The notes beneath the pieces are model-generated. The model searched no databases. It was not told the origin of the DNA and worked only from the letters and a program-made list of their open reading frames with translations. Below are positions 54,995 to 63,613 of a stretch of DNA of 64,000 nt, one piece after another (within the stretch, counting starts at the first letter, position 1; every line of letters begins with the position of its first letter). Source of the stretch: Bacteroidetes bacterium GWF2_41_31 (GTDB lineage: Bacteria > Bacteroidota > Bacteroidia > Bacteroidales > F082); assembly GCA_001769215.1 (NCBI GenBank), contig MEOL01000037.1:1-64000 (forward strand), given 5' to 3'. Position numbers and translations under genes: made by a program.

Positions 54995-55954
54995 TTAGAG
55001 GTATCTTGTATTTTTATAACTGGTCCTCGATTTATCACCTTTTATTTTAAAGCAGTAACTAATACTTATCTCATGGCTGCCCGGTACGCCTAAACTCATG
55101 GTATTCACATCATAAGAATATCCAATACCCAGGTCCTTGAAATGTATCCCAACCAATACGCCTACGGATTCACCAAAGCGATAGTTGAGACCTCCCCAGA
55201 ACTTGGCATTGTAATTAACGATGCCTGACAAATTATATTGTGTTGAAACTAAATCGCTTTGAATAAGAAAGGAAGGCTCTATCCCGAAACGTGGATCGTT
55301 TGGAAGAAAAAAATTGTAGCCACCAATTAAATACAGGGTGCGGTCGGTTGAAATTTCCCCGTTACCCTCCGGATCAAGTTTAACAAATGTTGATTTCAAT
55401 AAATTGTTAATAGAAACCCCTATATAATACCGGTCGGCCGATTTAAAATACAAACCGGCGTTGGCATCGAAACGCATATCTCCCTGAGAGGAGGCGAGTA
55501 TAACAGGATCACCATCCGTCACGGGCCTATACATGCTGCCATCGATGCTGCGGTTTATCAAATTGACTCCCAATCCAATTCCTAAAGTTCCAAAAGCAAG
55601 TTCTGCATGATATGAATAAGCCAGTACTAAACTGATATCGCCCCAATTATAGGTGGCCTTATCCTGTATAATGGCACCGCCAAAACCTCCATGTAGAAAC
55701 CTGATGGGCGAGTCAACTGTCACCAGATAATCTTCCGGAGCTGCATTTTTGCCGTTTTCATAGTCTTTGAAGCCAGCCCACTGTTGGCGGAAAATGCCAT
55801 TGACGCAAATCCCTTCCCTCATACCGGCGAAGGCCGGATTGTATAACATCTGCGCATCACGGTAGTGTGTAAAAGCAGGTGCTTGTTGCGCATGCATGCC
55901 TACAGGCACAAGCAAAACAATGAGAATAGATATGTTTAAAAAGAGTTGTTTCAA
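54995..55954 (-). CDS. porP: PorP/SprF-family T9SS outer-membrane protein
   Basis: A 319-residue outer-membrane barrel of the PorP/SprF family, which anchors T9SS components and some cargo. After the signal peptide (...VLLVPVGMHAQQ) come APAFTHYRDAQMLYNPAFAGMREGICVNGIFRQQWAGF, the diagnostic family block, then strands and the ending EISISYCFKIKG. I favour the TTG start at 55952-55954 because it gives a normal signal peptide (MKQLFLNISILIVLLVPVG) and leaves a promoter-like stretch upstream; an ATG at 56014 would add 20 residues with a second hydrophobic run. It lies directly before gldK in the same direction, the usual Bacteroidota order. Confidence 0.92.
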   Translation of the reverse strand: MKQLFLNISILIVLLVPVGMHAQQAPAFTHYRDAQMLYNPAFAGMREGICVNGIFRQQWAGFKDYENGKNAAPEDYLVTVDSPIRFLHGGFGGAIIQDKATYNWGDISLVLAYSYHAELAFGTLGIGLGVNLINRSIDGSMYRPVTDGDPVILASSQGDMRFDANAGLYFKSADRYYIGVSINNLLKSTFVKLDPEGNGEISTDRTLYLIGGYNFFLPNDPRFGIEPSFLIQSDLVSTQYNLSGIVNYNAKFWGGLNYRFGESVGVLVGIHFKDLGIGYSYDVNTMSLGVPGSHEISISYCFKIKGDKSRTSYKNTRYL

Positions 55955-56075
55955 TTCGATAATTAATGAAAGGCTAAAGTATAAAATTCTTGTGATATAA
56001 CTACATTTTGGCATTAATTGTTGCCCTATTGACAGGCTTTGTTGTGAAAACGTTGCAATCAGGCTGAACTAAAAA

Positions 56076-56633
56076 CTAAATTAATTTAAATGCATTGATT
56101 TTTTGGTAAATCGGCCCGGAAGAGGTTAGTATACTGTTAAATAATAACACCTCTTCAATTGTACCTTTCATATAGAGCTGATTTCGAAACTCATCGATGA
56201 TCATCTGAAAATATTTTTTGTTCTCCACTTTTTTAATACGGCCCAGGCTTAGGTGAGGGACAAAATTTTGTCGGTCCCGATGAAAACCTGCCTGGTGCAA
56301 GCCATCAATGATGGCATGGCCAAGTTCGGACAGTTTCTCGGGATCAGAGGAACCCAACCAAATAACGCGCGGGTCGTATGAACTCCCAAATATACCCAGG
56401 TGAACTAATTTAAAATCCAGGGGAGGAAGCCTTTGGGTTACTTCAGTCAGTACCTGGCCGATGAAAGGGATTTTGTCCTCCGGCGTATTTCCTAAAAATT
56501 TTAAAGTAAGATGCATCACATCGGGCTCAACCCAGGTAATTCGACTGAAGACCATCTTCTGCCTGAATAACGAATAGGTCTGACGGAAGGCCTCATCAGG
56601 GGTAATTTTTACAGCAACGAATAATCTTTTCAT
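56076..56633 (-). CDS. thpR: RNA 2',3'-cyclic phosphodiesterase
   Basis: A 185-residue 2H phosphoesterase (formerly 2'-5' RNA ligase). The two catalytic H-x-T/S motifs are HLTL (41-44) and HLSL (127-130). MKRLFVAVKITPDEAF and the WVEPDVMHLTLKFLG block are typical. It hydrolyses 2',3'-cyclic phosphate ends of RNA, and its cell role is poorly known. It is divergent from tRNA-Ala. Confidence 0.95.
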   Translation of the reverse strand: MKRLFVAVKITPDEAFRQTYSLFRQKMVFSRITWVEPDVMHLTLKFLGNTPEDKIPFIGQVLTEVTQRLPPLDFKLVHLGIFGSSYDPRVIWLGSSDPEKLSELGHAIIDGLHQAGFHRDRQNFVPHLSLGRIKKVENKKYFQMIIDEFRNQLYMKGTIEEVLLFNSILTSSGPIYQKINAFKLI

Positions 56634-56717
56634 AAATTTGCCACAAAATTATGAGGATATTTGTAAAAACTTCTACATTTGCACCCTCAATACTTAAAAA
56701 AAAAGTATTTATGCTTT

Positions 56718-56791
56718 GGGGGATTAGCTCAGTTGGCTAGAGCGTTTGACTGGCAGTCAAAAGGTCATCGGTTCGATTCCGATATTCTCCA
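56718..56791 (+). tRNA. tRNA-Ala (GGC)
   Basis: A complete cloverleaf: acceptor GGGGGAT/ATTCTCC, D stem GCTC/GAGC, anticodon stem TTTGA/TCAAA with loop CTGGCAG (anticodon GGC), T stem ATCGG/CCGAT with loop TTCGATT, discriminator A. The G3-U70 pair, the alanine identity element, is present. The CCA end is only partly encoded (ACC then T). Confidence 0.96.
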
Positions 56792-56803
56792 CCTCATTAT
56801 CAG

Positions 56804-56836
56804 GCCGCTATCATATTAAAATGGTAGCGGCTTTTC
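56804..56836 (+). terminator. Terminator after tRNA-Ala
   Basis: GCCGCTATCA, loop TATTAAAA, TGGTAGCGGC, TTTTC: a 10 bp stem with one mismatch and a short T run, 13 nt after the tRNA. Confidence 0.8.
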
Positions 56837-56877
56837 TTGTATCGCACAAGATGTGTTGAGCGGGGTTCGATCTAATA

Positions 56878-57105
56878 TCAGACGCGCTTTAATTCTTCAA
56901 TTTTTACTGGCAATAGCTTACCAATCCCATCTATTAGCTTTCCCAAATAAATATTGCCATCCTCGTCTTTAAACAGGGTCCTGTTGTTACATCCTTGACA
57001 ATTAAAACTTTCAGATTGTCCTGGTTTCAAATTAGTTGCTATTTCAAAAAGATTGATATCATCAACAGTAAAATTCGGCGAGCATTGAGAACAAAATTCG
57101 GACAT
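56878..57105 (-). CDS. Small zinc-ribbon-like protein of unknown function
   Basis: A 75-residue protein with two CxxC knuckles, CSQC (5-8) and CQGC (36-39), a spacing that could bind one zinc ion. The remainder (FKDEDGNIYLGKLIDGIGKLLPVKIEELKRV) is short and without a known motif. I do not recognise the family. The ATG is followed by a good reading frame to the stop, and protein-like composition plus the paired Cys support a real gene. It stands alone. Confidence 0.65.
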   Translation of the reverse strand: MSEFCSQCSPNFTVDDINLFEIATNLKPGQSESFNCQGCNNRTLFKDEDGNIYLGKLIDGIGKLLPVKIEELKRV

Positions 57106-57291
57106 GGTATTTTTTTTGCTAAATTACGATTAAAATTTTTCAAAAACCAATCATCAGTACAATTAGATTGATAATGAATAAAAGTAATCCTCGCAGATAA
57201 GGACATAAATTACATCAAAAAAGCAATTTCGCTTAAGAAAATAAACGCTTCATATAATAAGCCGTCCCGGTTATTTCAGTTGGGTTTAAAG

Positions 57292-58554
57292 TTAATTTTC
57301 AATCTCTTCAGAAACCTCCGGCATTTCGAGGGCTTTGATGGGCTGTATGGCCGTTCCGGCGATTCCTCTGATGGAATTGTACATAAAATTGGTGTTGAGC
57401 AATACTTTTTCAATTTGTTTCTCTCTTTTCTTCCAATGCCCTGTGATGGATCTTTTTTCGGATTCCAAATCCAATTTCATTAAGGTAAACCCTTCAACAA
57501 TTCCTTCTATTTGCAACTTGAACTCATTGCTGGTCAGATAATCGTATAACATGTGCATCTTTTCCCCTTTGTTTTCCTGAGAACCTATGGCATCACTAAT
57601 TTGAATGATGGTTTCGCGCAACACAACACAGAGACCCTTAAATTCTTCATAGGTACATATCCAAATTCCATCCTTTAAACCCATGCGATCCATCCCTTGG
57701 GGCATGGCCTCGGTAACCAATACGGCCAAATTGGCCCCGCGTTCGCGGATATCATTTTTGAATTTCTCGATCCAGCCGGGCTGAAAATCCTTTGTTCTTT
57801 TGCTTTCGTAATAAATAGTTCCACAGTTTTGTCTGGTCCTGGTGTTCACCGTTTGAATGCAATCGCCTCCGCGGACCCCCTTTTTAATTTCTTCGATGCT
57901 GTCTAATGGAAACTTCCCCGCCAACCATTCCTCAATGGCCAATTCCTGCACTTCGCCCTGCATTTGCATTGAGCCTTGCTCCTGCTTGCGTTTCATTTCC
58001 TCAGTCAGCCGCTTTTGATCGTCCAGTTGTTTATGAAGTTCCTTAATGGCCATTTCATTCCGATCCTGTTCGCTTTTGCGGATTTTTTCCTTCTCTTCGA
58101 TCAGTTTCTTGTTGAGTGTAATTTGCGCTTCCGCGTTGATTGAATCGGCCAACTCTGCTTTTTCGCGCTGCAACCGCGCAATCTCCATTTTGCTTTTATT
58201 CAGTTCTTTTACTTTTTCCGACTTCTCGTCAAGTTCTTTTTGCAAATCCCTTATCTGATCAGCCTGCTCCTCCTGCATTTTGGCTTTTAGTTTTATCTCA
58301 AGAAGTTTTCTCTCCTCCTTTATTTTAATATCAAATCGTTCCTGAAAAAGTTCGTTTTCCTTTTTCTTTTTTTCCTCAAAAGCAGTCTTTTCCTCAGCTA
58401 ATACCCTGCTTTGTTGTTCATAATTCTCCTTTTCTTTCGACAGCCTGATGTTGTAATCCCTTTTGATTTCTTCCTCAAGTTGATGCGATAAAGCATCCTG
58501 AACATCTATCATGGAGCCACAGTTGGGACAGGTAATTTTTGATTGATTTTGCAT
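57292..58554 (-). CDS. DUF2130 coiled-coil protein with nuclease-like core
   Basis: A 420-residue DUF2130 protein. The N-terminus has a zinc knuckle (ITCPNCGSMIDVQDAL), then about 170 residues of charged coiled coil (EEEKRDYNIRLSKEKENYE...), then the DUF2130 core: IEEIKKGVRGGDCIQTVNTR, CGTIYYESKRTKDF, and IRERGANLAVLVTEAMP. The D...ESK arrangement resembles a PD-(D/E)XK nuclease, but no activity has been shown to my knowledge. I start at ATG 58552-58554 (MQNQSKITCPNCG), leaving out ten upstream residues that are not family sequence. No modification or helicase gene adjoins it. Confidence 0.85.
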   Translation of the reverse strand: MQNQSKITCPNCGSMIDVQDALSHQLEEEIKRDYNIRLSKEKENYEQQSRVLAEEKTAFEEKKKKENELFQERFDIKIKEERKLLEIKLKAKMQEEQADQIRDLQKELDEKSEKVKELNKSKMEIARLQREKAELADSINAEAQITLNKKLIEEKEKIRKSEQDRNEMAIKELHKQLDDQKRLTEEMKRKQEQGSMQMQGEVQELAIEEWLAGKFPLDSIEEIKKGVRGGDCIQTVNTRTRQNCGTIYYESKRTKDFQPGWIEKFKNDIRERGANLAVLVTEAMPQGMDRMGLKDGIWICTYEEFKGLCVVLRETIIQISDAIGSQENKGEKMHMLYDYLTSNEFKLQIEGIVEGFTLMKLDLESEKRSITGHWKKREKQIEKVLLNTNFMYNSIRGIAGTAIQPIKALEMPEVSEEIEN

Positions 58555-58877
58555 AGTGCTGTTAAATTGTAAAAAGTGAAGCAATCGTCATATTGTAAAA
58601 GCCTATTTCTTCATACGAATAAATTAATCTGTTGCCTTGCAGATTGCCTCGACAAAAGTAGGGAATAAACAGTAATTGGCCTTATCAAACATGCACGGGA
58701 AAGAATACCATCAATCGCCCTAAGATGTGCGGTGAACAGTAAAGTCAGTTCTGAAGCTGATGATATTAAACATGGATTACATTACTGTCACCACCAGCCT
58801 GCTACCCTCCACCCAATTATCACAGATGATTCTGCCGGTTGCAATAACCGGGAAGTTGCCTTCACAAGAAACAACCA

Positions 58878-59207
58878 CTACTTTTTAATCATCGTAAGCA
58901 CCATCTTGAATTTTTCGATGGCTGTTAATGCATGAGGAATATTGGCTGGCATAATAATCGTTTCGCCGGCTTCCAGAAGATTAGATTGTCCATTGATGAG
59001 TATATCAGCCTTACCATCAACTATATACACCACCGCATCAAAAGGGGCGGTATGCTCGCTTAATCCCTCCCCTTGATCAAAGGCAAAAAGAGAGATGTTG
59101 CCGGTTTCCGTTTTTAGGACATGTTTGCTTACTACGGCTTTGTCGGCATAAGCAATGCTGTTGTTGTAAGAAAATTTCTTTCCTTTTTCAAATTCATTAT
59201 TTTTCAT
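58878..59207 (-). CDS. Cupin-domain protein
   Basis: A 109-residue single cupin. SLFAFDQGEGLSEHTAPFDAVVYIVDGKADILI is cupin motif 1 and LEAGETIIMPANIPHALTA motif 2 with its His. The first motif keeps one His and Glu. Such small cupins bind metals or small molecules or support regulation. It is 27 bp downstream of an Rrf2 regulator on the same strand, which suggests the two are a sensing unit, possibly for redox or nitrosative stress. Confidence 0.88.
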   Translation of the reverse strand: MKNNEFEKGKKFSYNNSIAYADKAVVSKHVLKTETGNISLFAFDQGEGLSEHTAPFDAVVYIVDGKADILINGQSNLLEAGETIIMPANIPHALTAIEKFKMVLTMIKK

Positions 59208-59234
59208 TTTTCCGGAGTTTAAGTTGAATCAAAA

Positions 59235-59648
59235 TCAATATTTATTTACCTGGTCGAAATTAAGATCTGCCAGGGTAGTGTTTTTAAAAGTGCTTTCAAA
59301 TTGCTGACGTACATGAATCCAGCCGGTGTGCATTACGCAAGGGTTCGTATCCGAACACTGCTCAAAACCCAACACACATCCCAAATAGTGCCCCAACCCT
59401 TCAAACGAATCGATGATGTCGGCCAGAGCAATCTGTCCGGGATTTCTGGCAAAAGTATAACCACCTCCTCTACCCTGCGTGCTTTTTATAAAACCTGCCT
59501 TGGTTAAATTGGTCATCATACGGCGCAGGTATTTGTCGGATATGTTCAAATGCTCCACAAGATATCTGGCCGAAAAAAGTCGCTCGGGCTCTTTGGCCAT
59601 GAAACTTAAAATGCGCAGGGCATATTCCGAAGTATGTGACAGTTTCAT
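59235..59648 (-). CDS. Rrf2-family transcriptional regulator
   Basis: A 137-residue Rrf2 protein. The winged helix is at about 1-65 (MKLSHTSEYALRILSFMA ... SDKYLRRMMTNLTKAGFIKSTQGRGGGYTFAR). Three cysteines at 91, 98 and 104 (CVLGFEQCSDTNPC) match the cluster-binding triad of IscR/NsrR-type members, so it probably binds an Fe-S cluster and senses iron, oxygen or NO. It is divergent from the OprP-type porin gene and directly upstream of the cupin gene. Confidence 0.93.
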   Translation of the reverse strand: MKLSHTSEYALRILSFMAKEPERLFSARYLVEHLNISDKYLRRMMTNLTKAGFIKSTQGRGGGYTFARNPGQIALADIIDSFEGLGHYLGCVLGFEQCSDTNPCVMHTGWIHVRQQFESTFKNTTLADLNFDQVNKY

Positions 59649-59843
59649 TATATACTACATTCAGGTATTATTTTGCAAGAATACCATTATTTTTAATGCA
59701 AGCCCTGTTTATGTTGAATAAATAACGATAAAGGTATTACAATCCCAAAGCACCAACTATTTTAACTCTGGTACACCTTTCAGCAGAATGGATAAAAGAG
59801 TAAAAGTTGATGAACCAATGTTAAGTTTATATTAACATTGTGT

Positions 59844-59851
59844 TAAATTTG
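59844..59851 (+). promoter_or_regulatory. -7 box of the porin gene
   Basis: TAAATTTG fits TAnnTTTG, 23 nt before the ATG at 59875. Upstream TTAATATAAAC/GTTTATATTAA-type sequence near 59820-59835 may be an operator. Confidence 0.35.
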
Positions 59852-59874
59852 CCCGCTAAAATATTTTCGAATCG

Positions 59875-61068
59875 ATGCGAATAAAGATTTTTCTACCTCT
59901 GCTCATCCTCATCGCGACAAGCCTTTTTTCACAAACTGAAGAACCCTATACCGTAAAATGGGACAATGCCCTGAAAATTGAAAGTGCCGACAAGCAGTTT
60001 CAGATTAAAATAGGGGGTCGTATCCAGTATGATGTGATGTTTATTCATCAGGATGATTCGCTGGATCAACACTTTGATGCGAACAATGGTACAGAATTCA
60101 GAAGAATCCGGCTTTATACTTCCGGTAAATTTTTCAACAACATTGAATATAAGTTCCAACTTGATTTTGCCAATGGAAATGCTGCCCCAAAAGACATTTA
60201 TATCCGCTTCACAAAAATCCCCGGAATAGGAAATTTTCAGGTGGGGAATTTCAAGGAACCCCTGGGTTTTGAGATGCTGACAAGCTCAAACAATAAAAAT
60301 TATATCGGACGATCGTTAACCAATGCCTTCACACCGGAACGGAGCCTGGGTTTCATGGTATTTAATCAGTGGGCCAATAAACGGATATCGGCTTATGCAG
60401 GATATTTCTTTAATTCACAGGGCAAAGGAAAATACCTGGGCGACGAATATCACCTGACAGGAAGACTGACCGCTTTACCTTATTTAAAAAATGGAAACAG
60501 CTACCAAATGATTCATCTGGGACTCTCTTACTCACATCAATTTCAGGGTGATGATAAACTGACTTACTATTCGTCCTCCGAGGCCCATTTGGGCCCCAAA
60601 TATCTGACCGCAGATTTCGAGAATGTAGACAATATCGATAAACTGGGAACCGAATTGGTAGTTGTGTATCACAGTTTCTCGTTTCAATCAGAATACATCC
60701 TCAACGCCATCAATATCAAAACAGATCCCACACTGGAAAAATCCTATGCCTGGTACGGAAGTTTCAGCTGGATACTCACCGGTGAACACAAAGAATACAG
60801 CATGGGATCGGCCTGTTTTGGTCATATTACCCCAAGAAAAAACTATGGTCAAAATGGTGGTTTCGGGGCCCTGGAATTATTACTCAGGTACTCAGAAATA
60901 GCCCTGTTTGCCCGTGAATTACAGGGGGGTAAAATGAATGATATTACCTTTGGAGCCAACTGGTATCTTAACCCTGTAGCACGCATTTCTGCCAACTATA
61001 TTTCGTCTGAAGTGGTAGGTTTGGGCCAGTCCGGAATTTTTGAAATGAGGTTCCAACTGGTCTTTTAG
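59875..61068 (+). CDS. OprP/OprO-family porin
   Basis: A 397-residue outer-membrane porin of the phosphate-selective OprO/OprP family. The signal peptide is MRIKIFLPLLILIATSLFSQ. Strands begin with FQIKIGGRIQYDVMFIHQDD, the family opening block, followed by FRRIRLYTSGKFFNNIEYKFQLDFANGNAAPKDIYIRF and GNFQVGNFKEPLGFE, and end in GIFEMRFQLVF. In Bacteroidota such porins often serve general anion or polyphosphate uptake; the ligand cannot be fixed here. It is divergent from the Rrf2 gene. Confidence 0.9.
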   Translation: MRIKIFLPLLILIATSLFSQTEEPYTVKWDNALKIESADKQFQIKIGGRIQYDVMFIHQDDSLDQHFDANNGTEFRRIRLYTSGKFFNNIEYKFQLDFANGNAAPKDIYIRFTKIPGIGNFQVGNFKEPLGFEMLTSSNNKNYIGRSLTNAFTPERSLGFMVFNQWANKRISAYAGYFFNSQGKGKYLGDEYHLTGRLTALPYLKNGNSYQMIHLGLSYSHQFQGDDKLTYYSSSEAHLGPKYLTADFENVDNIDKLGTELVVVYHSFSFQSEYILNAINIKTDPTLEKSYAWYGSFSWILTGEHKEYSMGSACFGHITPRKNYGQNGGFGALELLLRYSEIALFARELQGGKMNDITFGANWYLNPVARISANYISSEVVGLGQSGIFEMRFQLVF

Positions 61069-61298
61069 CAAAAATGATCAGCCGTTAATAACAAATATTT
61101 TGTAACGATTTCAATTACAAGAATATAAGCTGGCAAAATCTTACCATAAAAAAGTTAATAATTATTTTTTAAGATGTAGTTTTTGTTTTAAAAAGATATA
61201 ATATTGCATTATGTTCAAAGTGAACCTGACCACATTATAAACAATTAATAACTGGTGCAAACTAAGGTAAAAGAATCAATTAAATGCCTTAAAAAGAG

Positions 61299-62561
61299 AT
61301 GAAACCAAAAAACACGCTCATGTCAAAATCTTCCTTTGTTCAGGAGGATATTGACGAACCTCCACAATCCGGAGGTGCAAGCCTTCTCACCAATGGCCAT
61401 GCAATTAAAACAACAAACGTTGAACCTGAGTATTTTCCAGTATCTGAGCAGTCTTCACAATTCAGGAGTATCTATTTTCCTGAAGTTTCCAACGACAAAT
61501 GGTCGGACTGGAAATGGCAGGTTCGCAACAGTTACACTTCGTTTGAATCGTTAGAAAAAGTGCTGACACTTTCATCTGAAGAAAAAGGATTTAAAGAACA
61601 GTCGCTCAACTTGCCCATTCGCATAACGCCCTATTATATAGCGTTAATTGCCGGTCAGGACAGCCTTCAACCATTGCGTAGGACCATGTTGCCTACCCTT
61701 GATGAGTTGGTGATGTCCCCGGGCGAAGAATCTGATCCTTTGGGCGAAGAACACGACAGTCCTGTACCTCTTATTATTCATCGTTATCCAGACCGAGTAC
61801 TTTTCCTTGTTACCGGATTTTGTTCGGCATTCTGCAGGTATTGTACCCGTTCGCATATGGTGTCGAAAAAGGACAAGATGCATGCGGGAACACCTCAAAT
61901 CGACCGGGCCATTAATTACATCAGGCAGCACACCGAAATCAGGGATGTGATTATTTCCGGGGGTGATCCACTTACCCTTTCGGACGAACGCATTGAATAC
62001 CTGCTCAGCGGATTGCGTAGTATCGACCATGTGGAAATGATCCGGTTGGGAACCAAAATACCCGCGGTGTTGCCCATGCGCATCACTCAAAAATTGGTGG
62101 AAATGCTTAAAAAGTACCACCCGCTTTATATGAGTCTGCACTTTACACATCCCGATGAGTTGACTCCTGAAACCCGTGAGGCCTGCATCCGGCTGGCTGA
62201 TGCTGGTATTCCCCTGGGAAGTCAAACTGTATTGTTAAAAGGAGTAAACGATGATGCCGAGGTATACCGCAAATTAACACATGAATTGCTAAAAGTCAGG
62301 GTAAAACCTTATTACCTGTATCAATGCGACCCCATTCCGGGGTCAGCGCATTTTCGCACCAGCGTTGAAAAAGGACTCGAAATAATTAAAAAACTAAGGG
62401 GTTTTACTTCAGGTTATGCCATTCCACATTATGTGATTGATGCCCCGGGAGGAGGCGGAAAAATTCCATTGCTTCCTGAGTATCTCGTGGCAAAAGAAAA
62501 CGGGGATGTCATCTTGCGCAACTATGAGGACAAGATCTATCGCTATCCTGATTATTCATAA
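61299..62561 (+). CDS. kamA: KamA-family radical SAM aminomutase (lysine 2,3-aminomutase-like)
   Basis: A 420-residue radical SAM/PLP enzyme. The [4Fe-4S] motif is C175-SAF-C179-RY-C182. The PLP lysine is K388 in PGGGGK. Asp344 (in YQCD) and Asp381 (in VIDAPGGGG) correspond, with identical spacing of 37, to the two Asp residues that hold the lysine side-chain amine in lysine 2,3-aminomutase; glutamate mutases lack them. This points to conversion of L-lysine to beta-lysine. An N-terminal tail of about 100 residues is unlike classical KamA. An ATG at 61320 is a possible later start. Two ATP-grasp ligase genes follow, suggesting use of beta-lysine as a building block. Confidence 0.87.
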   Translation: MKPKNTLMSKSSFVQEDIDEPPQSGGASLLTNGHAIKTTNVEPEYFPVSEQSSQFRSIYFPEVSNDKWSDWKWQVRNSYTSFESLEKVLTLSSEEKGFKEQSLNLPIRITPYYIALIAGQDSLQPLRRTMLPTLDELVMSPGEESDPLGEEHDSPVPLIIHRYPDRVLFLVTGFCSAFCRYCTRSHMVSKKDKMHAGTPQIDRAINYIRQHTEIRDVIISGGDPLTLSDERIEYLLSGLRSIDHVEMIRLGTKIPAVLPMRITQKLVEMLKKYHPLYMSLHFTHPDELTPETREACIRLADAGIPLGSQTVLLKGVNDDAEVYRKLTHELLKVRVKPYYLYQCDPIPGSAHFRTSVEKGLEIIKKLRGFTSGYAIPHYVIDAPGGGGKIPLLPEYLVAKENGDVILRNYEDKIYRYPDYS

Positions 62562-62628
62562 CTTAACAGATCGTTTACACGATTTATATTGAAAATCATT
62601 TCATGATTCTAAATTTGATCTTAATAAG

Positions 62629-63612
62629 ATGACGATAGGACTGACCTATGATTTGCGTTCGGAATACCTGAAGATGGGGTTTTCTGAAGAAGAAACAGCC
62701 GAATTCGACAAAGAAGACACCATCGAAGCCATCGAACAAACCTTGCAACAGCTGGGCTATCATACGGAAAGGATTGGTCACCTTAAACAGCTGGTGGATG
62801 CACTGGCCGCAGGCAAACGTTGGGATCTGGTGTTCAATATTGCCGAAGGCATGTATGGCCTGGGTCGCGAAGCCCAGGTTCCGGCTCTGCTTGATGCCTA
62901 TCAAATTCCTTATGTGTTTTCAGGTCCGTTGGTATTGGCATTAACCCTCGACAAAAGTCTCACCAAACGTGTTATCCGGGATGCCGGAATACCTACACCT
63001 GATTTTGCATTGATTCATCACGAAAGTGACCTTCCTGACGTAAACCTGGCATTTCCATTATTTGCCAAACCCGTGGCGGAAGGAACAGGCAAAGGTATCA
63101 ATGGAAAATCCATCATCAACAATACGGAAGAATTAAAAGAGAGATGTTCCTCCTTGTTGAAGGAGTTTAAGCAACCCGTGTTACTGGAAACCTATCTGAG
63201 CGGACGCGAGTTTACTACCGGAATTACCGGCACAGGGGCGAACGCTAAAACCACCGGCACCATGGAAATTCTGCTGCTCGCAAAAGCTGAAAAGGGACTT
63301 TATTCCTATGCCAACAAGGAAGACTATAAGCAAGTGATAGAATATCAGTCCGTAACCGATGAGGCGACAAAAAATTCCTGCGAACAGCTGGCGTTGGATG
63401 TATTCCGGCTGTTGGGTTGCGAAGACGGCGGACGTGTGGACATCCGGATGGATGAAAACGGTGTTCCGAACTTCCTGGAGGTAAACCCACTTGCCGGGAT
63501 GCATCCCGTCCATTCTGACCTCCCGATCCTGAGTCGTTTGAACGGCATACAATATCCCGAATTGATGAAACGCATCATGGATTCTGCGGTTCAAAAGGTA
63601 AAAATCCAATGA
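62629..63612 (+). CDS. ATP-grasp ligase, D-Ala-D-Ala ligase-like
   Basis: A 327-residue ATP-grasp protein. The N-terminal lobe carries DLVFNIAEGMYGLGREAQVPALLDAYQIPYVFSGPLVLALTLDKSLTK, the ATP-binding part is GIPTPDFALI ... PLFAKPVAEGTGKGI, and the Mg site is GRVDIRMDENGVPNFLEVNPLAGMHP. These are the D-Ala-D-Ala ligase family motifs, but the adjacent kamA gene argues for peptide-bond or amide formation on another amino acid. It lies 67 nt after kamA and overlaps no gene; the next ATP-grasp gene begins 1 nt after its stop, so the three form an operon. Confidence 0.88.
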   Translation: MTIGLTYDLRSEYLKMGFSEEETAEFDKEDTIEAIEQTLQQLGYHTERIGHLKQLVDALAAGKRWDLVFNIAEGMYGLGREAQVPALLDAYQIPYVFSGPLVLALTLDKSLTKRVIRDAGIPTPDFALIHHESDLPDVNLAFPLFAKPVAEGTGKGINGKSIINNTEELKERCSSLLKEFKQPVLLETYLSGREFTTGITGTGANAKTTGTMEILLLAKAEKGLYSYANKEDYKQVIEYQSVTDEATKNSCEQLALDVFRLLGCEDGGRVDIRMDENGVPNFLEVNPLAGMHPVHSDLPILSRLNGIQYPELMKRIMDSAVQKVKIQ

Positions 63613-63613
63613 G

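Noticed and set aside
56718-56791. tRNA-Cys (GCA) reading of the anticodon loop
   Set aside because: The seven-base loop CTGGCAG places GGC at positions 34-36, and the G3-U70 pair confirms alanine.
58585-58877. Small open frame at 58732-58935 in the DUF2130-cupin gap
   Set aside because: Composition is not protein-like and it overlaps the cupin gene antisense. The 293 bp gap shows nothing else.
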